Shown: positions 41,350-49,343, numbered from the stretch's first letter. The stretch: DNA of 64,000 nt from Collinsella sp. 4_8_47FAA (GCF_000763055.1 NZ_KN214134.1:120346-184345), one strand, 5' to 3'. Translations and numbers: made by a program. The notes: generated by a model from the sequence alone, not told the origin.

Positions 41350-42030
41350 ATGGAGGCTTACAAGCAAGAGTTCATCAAGTTTATGGTCGAGTCCGACGTC
41401 CTTAAGTTCGGCAGCTTTACGCTCAAGAGCGGCCGTCAGTCCCCGTTCTTTATGAACGCCGGCGCTTACGTGACGGGCTATCAGCTCAAGAAGCTGGGCG
41501 AGTATTACGCCCAGGCCATCCACGATAACTTTGGCGACGACTTTGATGTGCTGTTTGGACCGGCCTACAAGGGTATTCCGCTGGCCGTCGTGACCGCAAT
41601 TGCCTACCACGAGCTGTACGGCAAGGAGGTCAAGTACTGCTGCGACCGCAAGGAGGCCAAGGACCACGGTGCCGATAAGGGCAACCTGTTGGGTTATGAG
41701 CCCAAGGACGGCGACCGTGTGGTCATGGTCGAGGACGTTACCACCAGCGGCAAGTCCATCGACGAGACCTATCCCAAGGTCAAGGCTGCTGCCGATGTCG
41801 AGATCAAGGGCCTGATCGTGTCCCTCAACCGCATGGAGGTCGGCAAGGGCGGTGTGACCACCGCGCAGAAGGAGATCGAGGCCAAGTACGGTTTCCCCGT
41901 CGCGAGCATCGTCTCCATTGCCGAGGTCGTCGAGACCCTCTACAACCACGAGATCGACGGCAAGGTTGTCATCGACGACGAGCTCAAGACCGCCATCGAC
42001 GCCTACTACGAGCAGTACGGAGCACGTTAG
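41350..42030 (+). CDS. pyrE: orotate phosphoribosyltransferase
   Basis: A 226-residue type I phosphoribosyltransferase converting orotate and PRPP to orotidine 5'-phosphate in pyrimidine synthesis. The substrate-binding segment FTLKSGRQSPFFMNAGAY, FGPAYKGIPLA and the PRPP motif VVMVEDVTTSGKS are intact. ATG 41350 follows GAGAGGAG. The gene stands apart from other pyr genes, and a multi-stem palindromic element starts at its very stop codon. Confidence 0.95.
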   Translation: MEAYKQEFIKFMVESDVLKFGSFTLKSGRQSPFFMNAGAYVTGYQLKKLGEYYAQAIHDNFGDDFDVLFGPAYKGIPLAVVTAIAYHELYGKEVKYCCDRKEAKDHGADKGNLLGYEPKDGDRVVMVEDVTTSGKSIDETYPKVKAAADVEIKGLIVSLNRMEVGKGGVTTAQKEIEAKYGFPVASIVSIAEVVETLYNHEIDGKVVIDDELKTAIDAYYEQYGAR

Positions 42031-42192
42031 TTACGGCGTTTTACCAAACGCCGTAACTGCTCGACGCTGCGCGGGCCGCATTTGGACAATCTGACGTTCA
42101 ACTTCAAGGGCGCGACCAGAAGGTCAGCGCCCTTTCGTTTCACGTCACCTTGTCTCAAATGCGACCCGCTCGCTGTCCGTTCTCTACCTGCG
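42030..42192 (+). ncRNA. multi-stem structured element, copy A (after pyrE)
   Basis: P1 is GTTACGGCGTTT/AAACGCCGTAAC (42030-42041, 42046-42057), overlapping the pyrE stop. Then constant GACGCTGCGCG (42063-42073). P2 pairs CGCATTTG..ACAA (42077-42089) with TTGT..CAAATGCG (42150-42163), extended by GCGGG/CCCGC. P3 is AAGGGCGC/GCGCCCTT (42106-42113, 42127-42134), capped by GACC-AGAA-GGTC (42114-42125). GCTCGCTGTCC and CTCTACCTGCG follow. Copy B at 45471-45634 keeps the plan with different stem sequences. Transcription is not shown; it could be an RNA or a DNA palindromic element. Confidence 0.6.
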
Positions 42193-42255
42193 GCGTCGTC
42201 TTGCTCCGAATGCGGCCCGTTCGCTGCCGTTGCCAAGGCATCGGCGTTGCCGGAC

Positions 42256-42284
42256 TAGTCATTGGGGACGTTCATAAATGACTA
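42256..42284. repeat. 13-nt-core hairpin (GGGGAC family)
   Basis: Arms TAGTCATT/AATGACTA (42256-42263, 42277-42284) flank GGGGACGTTCATA. It closes the region that starts with structured element A, as the 45658 copy closes element B. Confidence 0.85.
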
Positions 42285-42293
42285 CTCAGGAAT

Positions 42294-42357
42294 GAGCGTG
42301 GATAATCTCCCGTTTTTGGCCTGTGTGCGGGCTCAAAGTGGGAGATTATCCACGCTC
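42294..42357. repeat. fic-flanking hairpin, copy 1 (18-bp perfect arms)
   Basis: GAGCGTGGATAATCTCCC (42294-42311) and its exact complement (42340-42357) flank a 28-nt loop that begins GTTTTTGGC and ends CTCAAAGT. A second copy in the same orientation lies at 43741-43792 on the other side of fic. Confidence 0.9.
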
Positions 42358-42383
42358 GCTTTAATTTGCCTGGGCTGCGGTGC

Positions 42384-43556
42384 CTATCTAATCGGCTCGG
42401 CGTCTTCCCTGAGAATCGAAAGATACTCTTCATACCCGTACTGCCGGTATCTCTGTCTTGACTCGTCGAGCGGACGGAGGATACCCAATTCTTCAAATGA
42501 TTTGACGAGCGAGCTCGCGGTACTCCTGCCGATATCGAGTTGGGCAGCGATGAATGCGGTGTCGACGATGGGGTGCTCTTCAAGAATGCCCAACAGCCTT
42601 TGCCCGTTTGCAGCAGTCCTTCCGAGATTTTCGGTAATGGTTGCTGTGGAACGGTTATGGAGGTCAACAAGGTTTTTTAAAGACCCTACCGAGTCCTTCG
42701 CACTCTCGAGAAGACTGTTGCAGAAAAACTCTATCCATTCCTCGTAAGTGCCTCTCTCCCTTACGGATGTGAGTTGCCGGTAGTACTCGCTTCGGTTTTT
42801 CTTGAACTGGAACGATGGATAGAACAAGCAAGAATGAAGAACGCCATCATTGATGAGCATAAGTGTAATGAGAAGCCTGCCCAGGCGACCGTTTCCATCT
42901 AGGAATGGATGGGCAGTTTCAAATTGGTAATGGACGAGCGCCGCCCGCACAATCGGATCCATTTCGACTTGAGGCTCATTGATAAAGCGTTCGAGGTCCT
43001 GGAGCGTGTTACTCAAATCTTCAATGTTTGGAGGGACAAACGATGCGGTTGCAATGGTGCAGCCTGAGGGGCCAATCCAGTTTTGTGAGGAGCGCAGCTC
43101 GCCTGGATTCTTCTCCGTTCCGCGCACTCCGTCCAGCAGGACCGCATGAACTTGCCTAAGAAGTCTCGTGCACAAGGGCATCTTTTTGAGCAGTTCTACG
43201 CCGCGGTCGACAGCACGGACGTAATTCACGACGTCTGCGACATCTTTATGATGGAGTTGTGTTTGCGATGGACTAAGTAGGTCGTCAAACGTGCACTGGG
43301 TTCCCTCAATTTGCGAAGAAAGGAGTGCTTCTTTGCGCACGTACATTGTCAGATACATATCGGCGTTGGGAACAAAGTAGAGCATGCCTTCAAGCTCTCC
43401 AAGCTTTCGTGAGCATGCGGAAAGCGTGCGATAGGTTTCCTCGGTGAGGTTTAGCTGTCTCAATGATTGCAAGGGCGTTGGAAAAAACGAATAGTAAGCC
43501 AATTTCCCCGATAGATTATTGCGGAGCGTTCCCTGGCCGTTCTCCTCGATTTGCAT
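42384..43556 (-). CDS. Fic-domain protein (class II, with inhibitory motif)
   Basis: A 390-residue Fido protein that would transfer AMP or another nucleotide phosphate to a target. The catalytic motif HPFLDGNGRLGR (216-227) is intact. The inhibitory helix motif SSQIEG (80-85), fitting [S/T]xxxE[G/N], lies N-terminal to it, so activity is normally self-restrained. The C-terminus (about 300-390) holds a winged-helix-like segment (EEHPIVDTAFIAAQLDIGRSTASSLVKSFEELGIL), often used for autoregulation. ATG 43556 is chosen because GGAGGG lies just before it; ATG 43568 is in frame. The gene is visibly richer in A+T than its neighbours and is flanked by two related hairpins, suggesting recent acquisition. 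Confidence 0.92.
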   Translation of the reverse strand: MQIEENGQGTLRNNLSGKLAYYSFFPTPLQSLRQLNLTEETYRTLSACSRKLGELEGMLYFVPNADMYLTMYVRKEALLSSQIEGTQCTFDDLLSPSQTQLHHKDVADVVNYVRAVDRGVELLKKMPLCTRLLRQVHAVLLDGVRGTEKNPGELRSSQNWIGPSGCTIATASFVPPNIEDLSNTLQDLERFINEPQVEMDPIVRAALVHYQFETAHPFLDGNGRLGRLLITLMLINDGVLHSCLFYPSFQFKKNRSEYYRQLTSVRERGTYEEWIEFFCNSLLESAKDSVGSLKNLVDLHNRSTATITENLGRTAANGQRLLGILEEHPIVDTAFIAAQLDIGRSTASSLVKSFEELGILRPLDESRQRYRQYGYEEYLSILREDAEPIR

Positions 43557-43605
43557 CGCGCCCTCCATATCTTTAGTGCCGGAAACTCGTTATTAGGCCA
43601 ATCAT

Positions 43606-43653
43606 ATCAATTCTAATAACGAGTTTAAGGATTAAATAGTTATTAGAATTGAT
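43606..43653. promoter_or_regulatory. palindromic probable operator upstream of fic
   Basis: ATCAATTCTAATAAC (43606-43620) and GTTATTAGAATTGAT (43639-43653) are perfect 15-bp inverted copies separated by 18 nt. Two further GTTATTA motifs flank it (43590 and 43679 areas). The DNA is strongly A+T-rich. Autoregulation by the winged-helix part of the Fic protein is a reasonable guess. A run of ten G lies at 43714-43723. Confidence 0.55.
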
Positions 43654-43740
43654 GTAAACAATCTAATGATGAGAAGTCGTTATTACTTGACCATGGAGCT
43701 CGGCTTGGTACAAGGGGGGGGGGTTATCCAAAATGAGAGC

Positions 43741-43792
43741 GGATAATCTCCCGTTTTTGGCTCGGTGACGGCCTCAAAGTGGGAGATTATCC
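43741..43792. repeat. fic-flanking hairpin, copy 2
   Basis: GGATAATCTCCC (43741-43752) pairs with GGGAGATTATCC (43781-43792). The 28-nt loop again begins GTTTTTGGC and ends CTCAAAGT. The outer part of the arm is shortened by two bases on the left compared with copy 1. Confidence 0.88.
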
Positions 43793-43837
43793 ACGCTCGT
43801 TAGTTAAGCGTCCGAAAATCCACACTCGCCAAACCTA

Positions 43838-43862
43838 CCAAAAAGGGACAGGTTTATTTTGG
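43838..43862. repeat. 13-nt-core hairpin (AGGGACAGGTTTA subfamily)
   Basis: Arms CCAAAA/TTTTGG flank AGGGACAGGTTTA. The outer bases no longer pair, so this copy seems decayed compared with those at 51838-51913. Confidence 0.7.
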
Positions 43863-44130
43863 CACGTTTCGGTCGGTATCAGGAAGTGTCAGGGACGGGG
43901 CGGCGGCAGGACTCGAGAGCGAAAAGAAGTATCGGGTTTGGCGTGCCCGCTTCTGCCCGTCCCGCGCGTGGGCGATACTCGGCTTATCGAACCGCGATGC
44001 AAAGGAGATGCTCATCCCACGAGCACTACCGAGAAGGGCTTGCGATTCGAGTCCCCACCTTAGCATTTGAACCATTTGGCACTATAATTACCGTAGGCAT
44101 GCGCACAACGTTGCGCTTAATCAAGAGGAG
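43863..44130 (+). promoter_or_regulatory. crr upstream region with promoter
   Basis: No gene is visible. GGGACGGG (43892-43899) and CCCGTCCC (43956-43963) form an inverted repeat. A promoter TTAGCA (44060-44065), 17-nt spacer, TATAAT (44083-44088) fits transcription of the EIIA gene, whose ribosome site AAGAGGAG ends at 44130. Confidence 0.6.
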
Positions 44131-44137
44131 AAAACGT

Positions 44138-44674
44138 ATGGGTCTGTTTGATATGTTCAAGAAGAAGGCTGAGCCCGCGGCTGCCGCTGCTCCGGCCTCC
44201 ATCTCTGCTTCTGCCGGCGCCGACGTGCTGTGCTCGCCCGTCAAGGGCAAGGTCATCAAGATGGCCGACGTGCCCGATCCCGTCTTTGGTGGCGAGGTTC
44301 TGGGCAAGGGCTGTGCCGTGTGGCCCGAGGACGATCTGGTCTACGCTCCCTGCGACGGTAAGGTGACCGTCACCATGGGTCACGCCGTGGGTCTGCAGTC
44401 CGATAGCGGCATCGAGGTTCTGGTGCACGTTGGCGTCGATACCGTCAACATGAACGGCGATGGCTTCGAGGGCTTCGTCAAGGCCGACGACGTTGTGAAG
44501 GCCGGCCAGCCCATACTCAAGATCGACCGCGCCAAGATCGCCGCTGCCGGTTACAAGGACTGCGTCGTGGTGGCCGTGTCCAACACCGCCGAGTTTGCCG
44601 ACGTCGAGCTCACCGTTGAGGCAGAATCCGCCGTCGCCGCCGGTGACGCCATCGTTAAGGTCGTTCGCAAGTAA
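44138..44674 (+). CDS. crr: PTS glucose-type EIIA component
   Basis: A 178-residue cytoplasmic phosphocarrier. After a Lys/Ala-rich N-terminus, the EIIA-Glc fold runs from about 28 (VLCSPVKGKVIKMADVPDPVFGG). The active His lies in IEVLVHVGVDTVNMNG, and the second conserved His in TMGHAVGLQS. It would accept phosphate from HPr and pass it to an EIIB, and may regulate uptake of other sugars. No EIIB/EIIC is adjacent, so it probably serves PTS permeases encoded elsewhere. ATG 44138 follows AAGAGGAG. Confidence 0.93.
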   Translation: MGLFDMFKKKAEPAAAAAPASISASAGADVLCSPVKGKVIKMADVPDPVFGGEVLGKGCAVWPEDDLVYAPCDGKVTVTMGHAVGLQSDSGIEVLVHVGVDTVNMNGDGFEGFVKADDVVKAGQPILKIDRAKIAAAGYKDCVVVAVSNTAEFADVELTVEAESAVAAGDAIVKVVRK

Positions 44675-44700
44675 ACTGCGGCGTTCAAAGGATGTGCAAG

Positions 44701-44730
44701 GGTGGTCGGGTTTTCCGGCCACCTTTTTTA
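44701..44730 (+). terminator. rho-independent terminator of the EIIA gene
   Basis: GGTGGTCGG pairs with CCGGCCACC (one G-T) around TTTT-rich loop bases, followed by six T. Confidence 0.88.
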
Positions 44731-44910
44731 TTGCACCGTGGGGAAGCGTTTTATTGCGCGTTGGGCGGGCTTGCAAACCGTTCGGACGCTAAAACGAACC
44801 GACCGCGCCTTCGCGTTGCCGAGGGTGTTCATAAGTGGATAGTATGGGCTTACTTATTACAACGTGCGCCGCGTCTGGGAAGCGCAGTGCCGCTCATTGG
44901 GAGGAACAAC

Positions 44911-45468
44911 ATGAAAAAGAAGCTGCTGCTTGCGCCCCTCATGGCCGTCTTGGTTGCATGTGTGGTCGTGCTTTCCGGCTGTGGAGGTCCTTCGGTTGAG
45001 GAGCTCATCACCGAGGATCTTACGACGCAGTTTGACGAGGTCAAGAACGGTGGCGACGACTTCCTTTCTGGTCTGGAGGAGGCTTCAGGCGACGAGTTCG
45101 AGCAGCTGGGTATCGATCCCAAGGAGTATGCCAAGACCTATCTCGAGGGCTTTGACTACAAGATCGGCGACGTGACGGTCGACGAGGACAAGGGTGTCGC
45201 GACCGCCGAGGTCTCTATCACCTGCAAGTCTATGAACAAGATCGTTGAGGACTTCTCCACCCAGTATCAGGAGAAGGTCGCCGCGCTTGATACGGTTCCT
45301 TCCGATGACGAGCTGTACAAGATGGCCGGTCAGGTTATGGTCGATGTGACCAAGGCCACCGAGCCCAGGAAGACCACGGTTATCTTCAAGTACACCTGCA
45401 ACGACGACGGCGAGTGGTCTGCCGACGACTCCGTCAACTCCGAGATGATGGATGCAATGCTGAGCTAG
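44911..45468 (+). CDS. small lipoprotein of unknown function
   Basis: A 185-residue protein. The N-terminus MKKKLLLAPLMAVLVACVVV ends in the lipobox LSGC, giving a lipid-anchored external protein. The mature part is acidic (DDELYKMAGQVMVDVTKATE) with alternating helix and strand, similar in style to the DUF5105-type lipoproteins of Actinobacteria and Firmicutes; I do not assign it firmly. ATG 44911 follows GGGAGGA. The structured element B begins two bases after its stop. Confidence 0.83.
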   Translation: MKKKLLLAPLMAVLVACVVVLSGCGGPSVEELITEDLTTQFDEVKNGGDDFLSGLEEASGDEFEQLGIDPKEYAKTYLEGFDYKIGDVTVDEDKGVATAEVSITCKSMNKIVEDFSTQYQEKVAALDTVPSDDELYKMAGQVMVDVTKATEPRKTTVIFKYTCNDDGEWSADDSVNSEMMDAMLS

Positions 45469-45470
45469 GG

Positions 45471-45634
45471 GGTTACGCGGTTCTACGAACCGCGTAACCA
45501 GTTGACGCTGCGCGCCGCCCAGGACGACAATTTGTCATTCAAAAGGCAAGGCATGACCAGAAGGTCTATGTCTTGCCTTTTTCATGCCAACTTGTTCGTC
45601 CTGGACGTCGCTCGCTGTCCATCCTCTACCTGCG
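45471..45634 (+). ncRNA. multi-stem structured element, copy B (after the lipoprotein gene)
   Basis: P1 is GGTTACGCGGTT/AACCGCGTAACC (45471-45482, 45488-45499). Then constant GACGCTGCGCG (45504-45514). P2 pairs CCAGGACGACAA (45519-45530) with TTGTTCGTCCTGG (45592-45604). P3 is AAAAGGCAAGGCAT/ATGTCTTGCCTTTT (45541-45554, 45568-45581), capped by GACC-AGAA-GGTC (45555-45566). GCTCGCTGTCC and CTCTACCTGCG follow. Relative to copy A, the P1-P3 sequences are replaced by other pairing sequences while tip and flanks are unchanged. The P3 arm ends in T5, so it may also terminate transcription. Confidence 0.6.
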
Positions 45635-45657
45635 TCGTTGCCATGGTGCGGCACTTG

Positions 45658-45686
45658 TAGTCATTGGGGACGTTCTTAAATGACCA
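45658..45686. repeat. 13-nt-core hairpin (GGGGAC family)
   Basis: Arms TAGTCATT (45658-45665) and AATGACCA (45679-45686, one mismatch) flank GGGGACGTTCTTA. It follows element B as the 42256 copy follows element A. Confidence 0.8.
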
Positions 45687-45734
45687 GGCGGCAGTTGGGG
45701 ACATTCCTTGTGCCAGCGTTGCATCGAGTGCTTG

Positions 45735-45905
45735 GGAAACCGCGACCCGGTTTTTGGCCGAATAGTGGGTCGCGGTTTCCGGATGGGGTGGGTTGCGGAA
45801 AGTGCGACCCGGAATATTGTTCTGAAACGGGATGCGGTTTCCCTGATGTGCCTCAAACGGAAAGCGCATCCCATTCCGGAGCTTCAAAACGGGATGCGCT
45901 TTCCG
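45735..45905. repeat. triplet of 46-nt hairpins, 62-nt period, array 1
   Basis: Three hairpins, cores 45735-45780, 45797-45842 and 45859-45904, each have 14-nt arms of the form GGAAAnnGCRnCCC/GGGnnGCGnTTTCC and an 18-nt loop; spacers are 16 nt, so the period is exactly 62. The first and third have perfect arms, the middle one has mismatches. It occupies the gap between element B and the convergent HAD phosphatase gene. A matching array lies at 60750-60919. Confidence 0.9.
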
Positions 45906-45946
45906 CGCGGAAGAATTGTCGCAGCTGCGTTAAGCAGTGTCGCTCG

Positions 45947-46615
45947 TTACTCGCCCAGGATTAGCGCTGCGAGCTCGCCCTGGGTGTCCACCACGTAGTC
46001 GGCGCCGGCGGCTTCCAGCTCTGCGCGGCCGCGGAAACCCCAGCTGACGCCCGCACTCTTAAGGCCGGCGTTGTGGCCGGTCAGGATATCGACATTGGAA
46101 TCGCCTACGTAGAGCGTGGTCGCCGGGTCGGCGCCTAGCTCTTCCATCACATGCAGCGTGACGGGTGCTTCGGGCTTGGGCGGAAACGCATCGACACGGC
46201 CCTGCACCAGCGCAAAGCGCTCGGAACCAAAATACTTTTCGATAAGCGGAGCCGCCGAGACGTGGTCCTTGTTAGTGAGCACGGCAAGCTGAACGCCCGC
46301 GGCGCGCAAGCGGTCGAGCATCTCGGTCGTGCCGGCATAGGGAGCGGTGTGGTCTTCCTTGTGCTCGCCGTAGTAAGCCCTAAACTCGGCAAGCGTCTGC
46401 TCAAACATGCGGCCGCCGCCTGCGTACTCGGCGGGCATAAAGCGCTCAACCAGCTTGAGCATGCCGTTTCCCACCTTGTAGCGGTACTCGTCGACGGCAA
46501 ACGTAGGCCAGCCGTGCGTCTCGCAGGTATGGTTGCCGGCGGCCGCCAGGTCCTCGAGCGTGTTGAGAATGGTGCCGTCCAGGTCAAAGATCACATGGGA
46601 AAAAGCTGCTGCCAT
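45947..46615 (-). CDS. HAD-family phosphatase, phosphoglycolate phosphatase-like
   Basis: A 222-residue HAD hydrolase. Motif I is VIFDLDGTILNT with nucleophile and acid Asp; a helical cap (about 20-90) marks subclass I; motif II Thr is in LAVLTNKDH, motif III Lys in FPPKPEAP, and motif IV is YVGDSNVDILTG. It probably dephosphorylates a small sugar phosphate such as 2-phosphoglycolate. ATG 46615 follows CAGGAGCACCC. It is 105 bp from hypE on the same strand and may be co-transcribed, though a role in hydrogenase maturation is not expected. Confidence 0.9.
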   Translation of the reverse strand: MAAAFSHVIFDLDGTILNTLEDLAAAGNHTCETHGWPTFAVDEYRYKVGNGMLKLVERFMPAEYAGGGRMFEQTLAEFRAYYGEHKEDHTAPYAGTTEMLDRLRAAGVQLAVLTNKDHVSAAPLIEKYFGSERFALVQGRVDAFPPKPEAPVTLHVMEELGADPATTLYVGDSNVDILTGHNAGLKSAGVSWGFRGRAELEAAGADYVVDTQGELAALILGE

Positions 46616-46720
46616 GGGTGCTCCTGCCGCTTGAGTTGTAAAACGCACCCCATGATACTGGGCATGCGTGCCGGGCATGTTTGGAATCTGAATATCTTTA
46701 ATAGCCCTGAGCCTTTGTCG

Positions 46721-47755
46721 TTAGCAAATTCTCGGCAGCTGCTCTCCTACGAGCATGTCGAGGATGCGGGTCGAGCCCCAGCCGGTGCGCACGCGCACGG
46801 CGGGATGGGCGCCCTCGGCAAGTGGCAGCACGCGGCCGATGATGGCGGCATTCTCGCCGTAGCGGGCGGCGCGCATGGCGCTCAGCGCGGCATCGGCTTG
46901 CTCGGCCGGCACGACGGCAACCATCTTGCCCTCGTTTGCCACCTGCAGCACATCGTAGCCGAGCATCTCGCAGGCGGCCTGCACGTCGGGACGCACGGGC
47001 ACGGCATCCTCGTCGATCTCCATGGCAACGCCGCTGGCCTGCGCAAACTCGTTGAGCGTCGAGGCCAGGCCACCGCGCGTGGGGTCGCGGAAGCAGCGTG
47101 TGTCGGGTGCTGCGGAAAGCACATCGGCAATCAGGTGGTTGAGCGGCGCGGCGTCGCTTTCGATGGTGCTCGAAAACGCCAGACCCTCGCGTTGGCTCAT
47201 GATAGCGATGCCGTGGTCGCCCAGTGTACCCGAGACCAGGATGACATCGCCGGGCTGGCAGTTTGCGCCGCTGAGCGCCACGCCCGCAGGCACCTCGCCC
47301 ACGCCGGCGGTATTGATATAGACGCCGTCGGCCCCGCCGCGCTCGACCACCTTGGTGTCGCCCGTGATTATGGACACGCCCGCCTCGTGCGCCGTCTCGG
47401 CCATCGTCTGCACAATCTGGCGGAGCCTATCCATGGGATAGCCCTCTTCGAGGATAAAGCCGCACGACAGGTAGCGCACGTTGGCGCCCGAGGTCGCGAC
47501 GTCGTTGACGGTTCCGCACACGGCGAGGCGGCCGATGTTGCCACCGGGGAAGAACTGCGGCGAGACTACAAAGCTGTCGGTCGACATGGCGATGCGCCCG
47601 CTCGCGGGCAGCGCGGCGACGCCGGCATCGTTGCCTTCGAGCAGCTCGGGCGACCCAAAGGCATCCAAAAAGACCTCATCGATGATGCGCTTCATCATCT
47701 GTCCGCCGGAGCCGTGGCCCAGCAGGACGGTGCTATCGGTAACGCTATGGGACAT
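46721..47755 (-). CDS. hypE: hydrogenase maturation protein HypE
   Basis: A 344-residue PurM-like ATPase. It dehydrates the thiocarbamate on its C-terminal Cys to thiocyanate, supplying the CN ligands of NiFe hydrogenase. It starts with LLGHGSGGQMMKRIIDEVF and ends in the essential PRIC. DVATSGANVRYLSCGFILEEGYPM and RDPTRGGLASTLNE are family motifs. It follows hypD by 84 bp. The order hypF-hypC-hypD-hypE on one strand indicates an operon. Confidence 0.97.
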   Translation of the reverse strand: MSHSVTDSTVLLGHGSGGQMMKRIIDEVFLDAFGSPELLEGNDAGVAALPASGRIAMSTDSFVVSPQFFPGGNIGRLAVCGTVNDVATSGANVRYLSCGFILEEGYPMDRLRQIVQTMAETAHEAGVSIITGDTKVVERGGADGVYINTAGVGEVPAGVALSGANCQPGDVILVSGTLGDHGIAIMSQREGLAFSSTIESDAAPLNHLIADVLSAAPDTRCFRDPTRGGLASTLNEFAQASGVAMEIDEDAVPVRPDVQAACEMLGYDVLQVANEGKMVAVVPAEQADAALSAMRAARYGENAAIIGRVLPLAEGAHPAVRVRTGWGSTRILDMLVGEQLPRIC

Positions 47756-47839
47756 ATCGAAAACTCCAATCGTGGGTGGAATTATATGGGTGAGGCGCAG
47801 CGTCGACTGGTCCGCCGTTCGTTAGAACGGCGGAACCTA

Positions 47840-48952
47840 TTAGCCTCGGTAGCGGAAATATGCTGCGCAGCTGCCCTCGGAGCTCACCATGCAGGGGCCG
47901 ACGGGATGCTCGGGCGTACAAGCGTGGCCGAACAGGGGGCAGTCGCTCGGCGCAATGGCCCCGCGCAGCACGTCGCCGCAGCGGCACCCGCGTGGCTCGA
48001 CCGTCGGCTCGATGGACACGTCAAAGCGCATGCTGGCATCAAAGTGCGAAAACTCGGGACGAATGGCGAGTCCCGAAGCCGCAATCGATCCCAGCCCGCG
48101 CCACGTGGTATCGCACGGCTCAAATACCTGCTCGACCAGCTGGCGCGCCACAGGATTGCCGTCGGCATTGACGCCGCGACGGTAGGCGTTGTCGATCGCG
48201 GGTTGCCCCTCAACAACCATCTGGACCAGCATGCAGATACCCTGCAAGATGTCGACCGGCTCAAATCCCGTTACCACGCCTGGAGTCTTAAACTCGTCGA
48301 CCAAAAAGCTAAAGGGCGCCAAGCCCGTGATGGTGGCGACGTGGCCCGGCAGGATAAAGCCGTCGATGGTGGTCTCGGGGTCGTTGGCGATGACGCGCAA
48401 CGCCGGCGGCGTGGTCTTGTGGGCGCAATAGACCGAGAAGTTCAAAAGCCCGCGCGCCTCGGCCTCCAAGATGGCGGCGGCGATGGTGGGCGTCGTAGTC
48501 TCAAAGCCCACGCCCATAAAAATGACCGGGCGATCAGGGTTTTGCTCGGCAATGTCGAGCGCGTCGAGCGGGGAATAGACGATGCGGATATCGCGCCCCG
48601 CCGCCTTTTGCGCAGCGAGCGAGGTGGATGATCCGGGCACGCGCATCATGTCGCCAAAGGTGGTGATGATGGCGCCGTCTATGTTGGCGAGCGCGATTGC
48701 GTGGTCGATGTCGCGGTTGGCGGTGACGCAGACGGGGCAGCCCGGGCCGCTCAGCAGCTTGAGCCCGGCCGGCATAATGGAGCGAAAGCCATAGCGCCCG
48801 ATGCTCACGGTATGCGTGCCGCAGACTTCCATAAGGTTGATGGTGCGGTCGCCGACAAGCTCATGAATGCGCTCGATGAGCTCGCGAGCCAGCTTGGGAT
48901 CGCGGAATGCCGAGAAATCGATACCGGAGCGAGCCGGCTGCTCGGGCGCCAC
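47840..48952 (-). CDS. hypD: hydrogenase maturation protein HypD
   Basis: A 370-residue 4Fe-4S scaffold protein on which, together with HypC, the Fe(CN)2CO unit of NiFe hydrogenase is assembled. The conserved Cys lie in MEVCGTHTVSIGRYG and GPGCPVCVT, and cluster Cys near the C-terminus in RGCRCGDVL, CPLFGHACTPEHPVGPCMVSSEGSCAAYF. The start is GTG 48952, overlapping the hypC stop (TAGTG), which indicates translational coupling. Confidence 0.97.
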   Translation of the reverse strand: MAPEQPARSGIDFSAFRDPKLARELIERIHELVGDRTINLMEVCGTHTVSIGRYGFRSIMPAGLKLLSGPGCPVCVTANRDIDHAIALANIDGAIITTFGDMMRVPGSSTSLAAQKAAGRDIRIVYSPLDALDIAEQNPDRPVIFMGVGFETTTPTIAAAILEAEARGLLNFSVYCAHKTTPPALRVIANDPETTIDGFILPGHVATITGLAPFSFLVDEFKTPGVVTGFEPVDILQGICMLVQMVVEGQPAIDNAYRRGVNADGNPVARQLVEQVFEPCDTTWRGLGSIAASGLAIRPEFSHFDASMRFDVSIEPTVEPRGCRCGDVLRGAIAPSDCPLFGHACTPEHPVGPCMVSSEGSCAAYFRYRG

Positions 48953-49212
48953 TAGTAAGCCTCCGCCGGGTTGGTGGCCAGCTGGTCTTCTTCGACCAGC
49001 TCGGACATGGCATTAACAAGCTCGAGCGTTTCCTGTGCTTCCTGCTCGTCGACAATCTGGATGCCAAAGCCGGCGTGTACGAGAATATAGTCGCCAACCT
49101 GCGCCGTCGGCACGAGCCGCAGCGACACGGGGCGCTCGATGCCCATCATGTCGACGGTGGCCTTGAGGTCGTCGTCGCGTTTGACTACTTTGCCGGGAAC
49201 GGCAAGGCACAT
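48952..49212 (-). CDS. hypC: hydrogenase maturation chaperone HypC
   Basis: An 86-residue protein with the essential N-terminal MCLAVPGKVV, whose Cys2 binds the iron centre, and the family segment VGDYILVHAGFGIQIVDEQEAQETLEL. It works with HypD. It is 131 bp downstream of hypF; that spacer holds no gene. Confidence 0.97.
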   Translation of the reverse strand: MCLAVPGKVVKRDDDLKATVDMMGIERPVSLRLVPTAQVGDYILVHAGFGIQIVDEQEAQETLELVNAMSELVEEDQLATNPAEAY

Positions 49213-49343
49213 ATTGTTCCCCTTTTATACGCTTTGCGCTGGATGGGCGCTTAATAATCCATCAGTTGATGGTAGCGCTCGCGGGCGCTGCGGGCAAACG
49301 CGCTACACCTGTGAGACGGCGGCTTGCGGGCTGGCCGAACAGC

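Noticed and set aside
44030-44065. tRNA 3'-end-like string GATTCGAGTCCCC
   Set aside because: The T-loop-like bases are present, but the flanking five-base stem does not pair and no D- or anticodon arm can be folded upstream.
45735-45905. possible CRISPR array
   Set aside because: The regular 62-nt units are hairpins with inverted arms and only three copies; there are no identical direct repeats, no unique spacers of the right kind and no cas genes.
46151-48631. 826-codon open frame on the plus strand
   Set aside because: It lies antisense to HAD, hypE and hypD, all of which have intact catalytic motifs on the minus strand.
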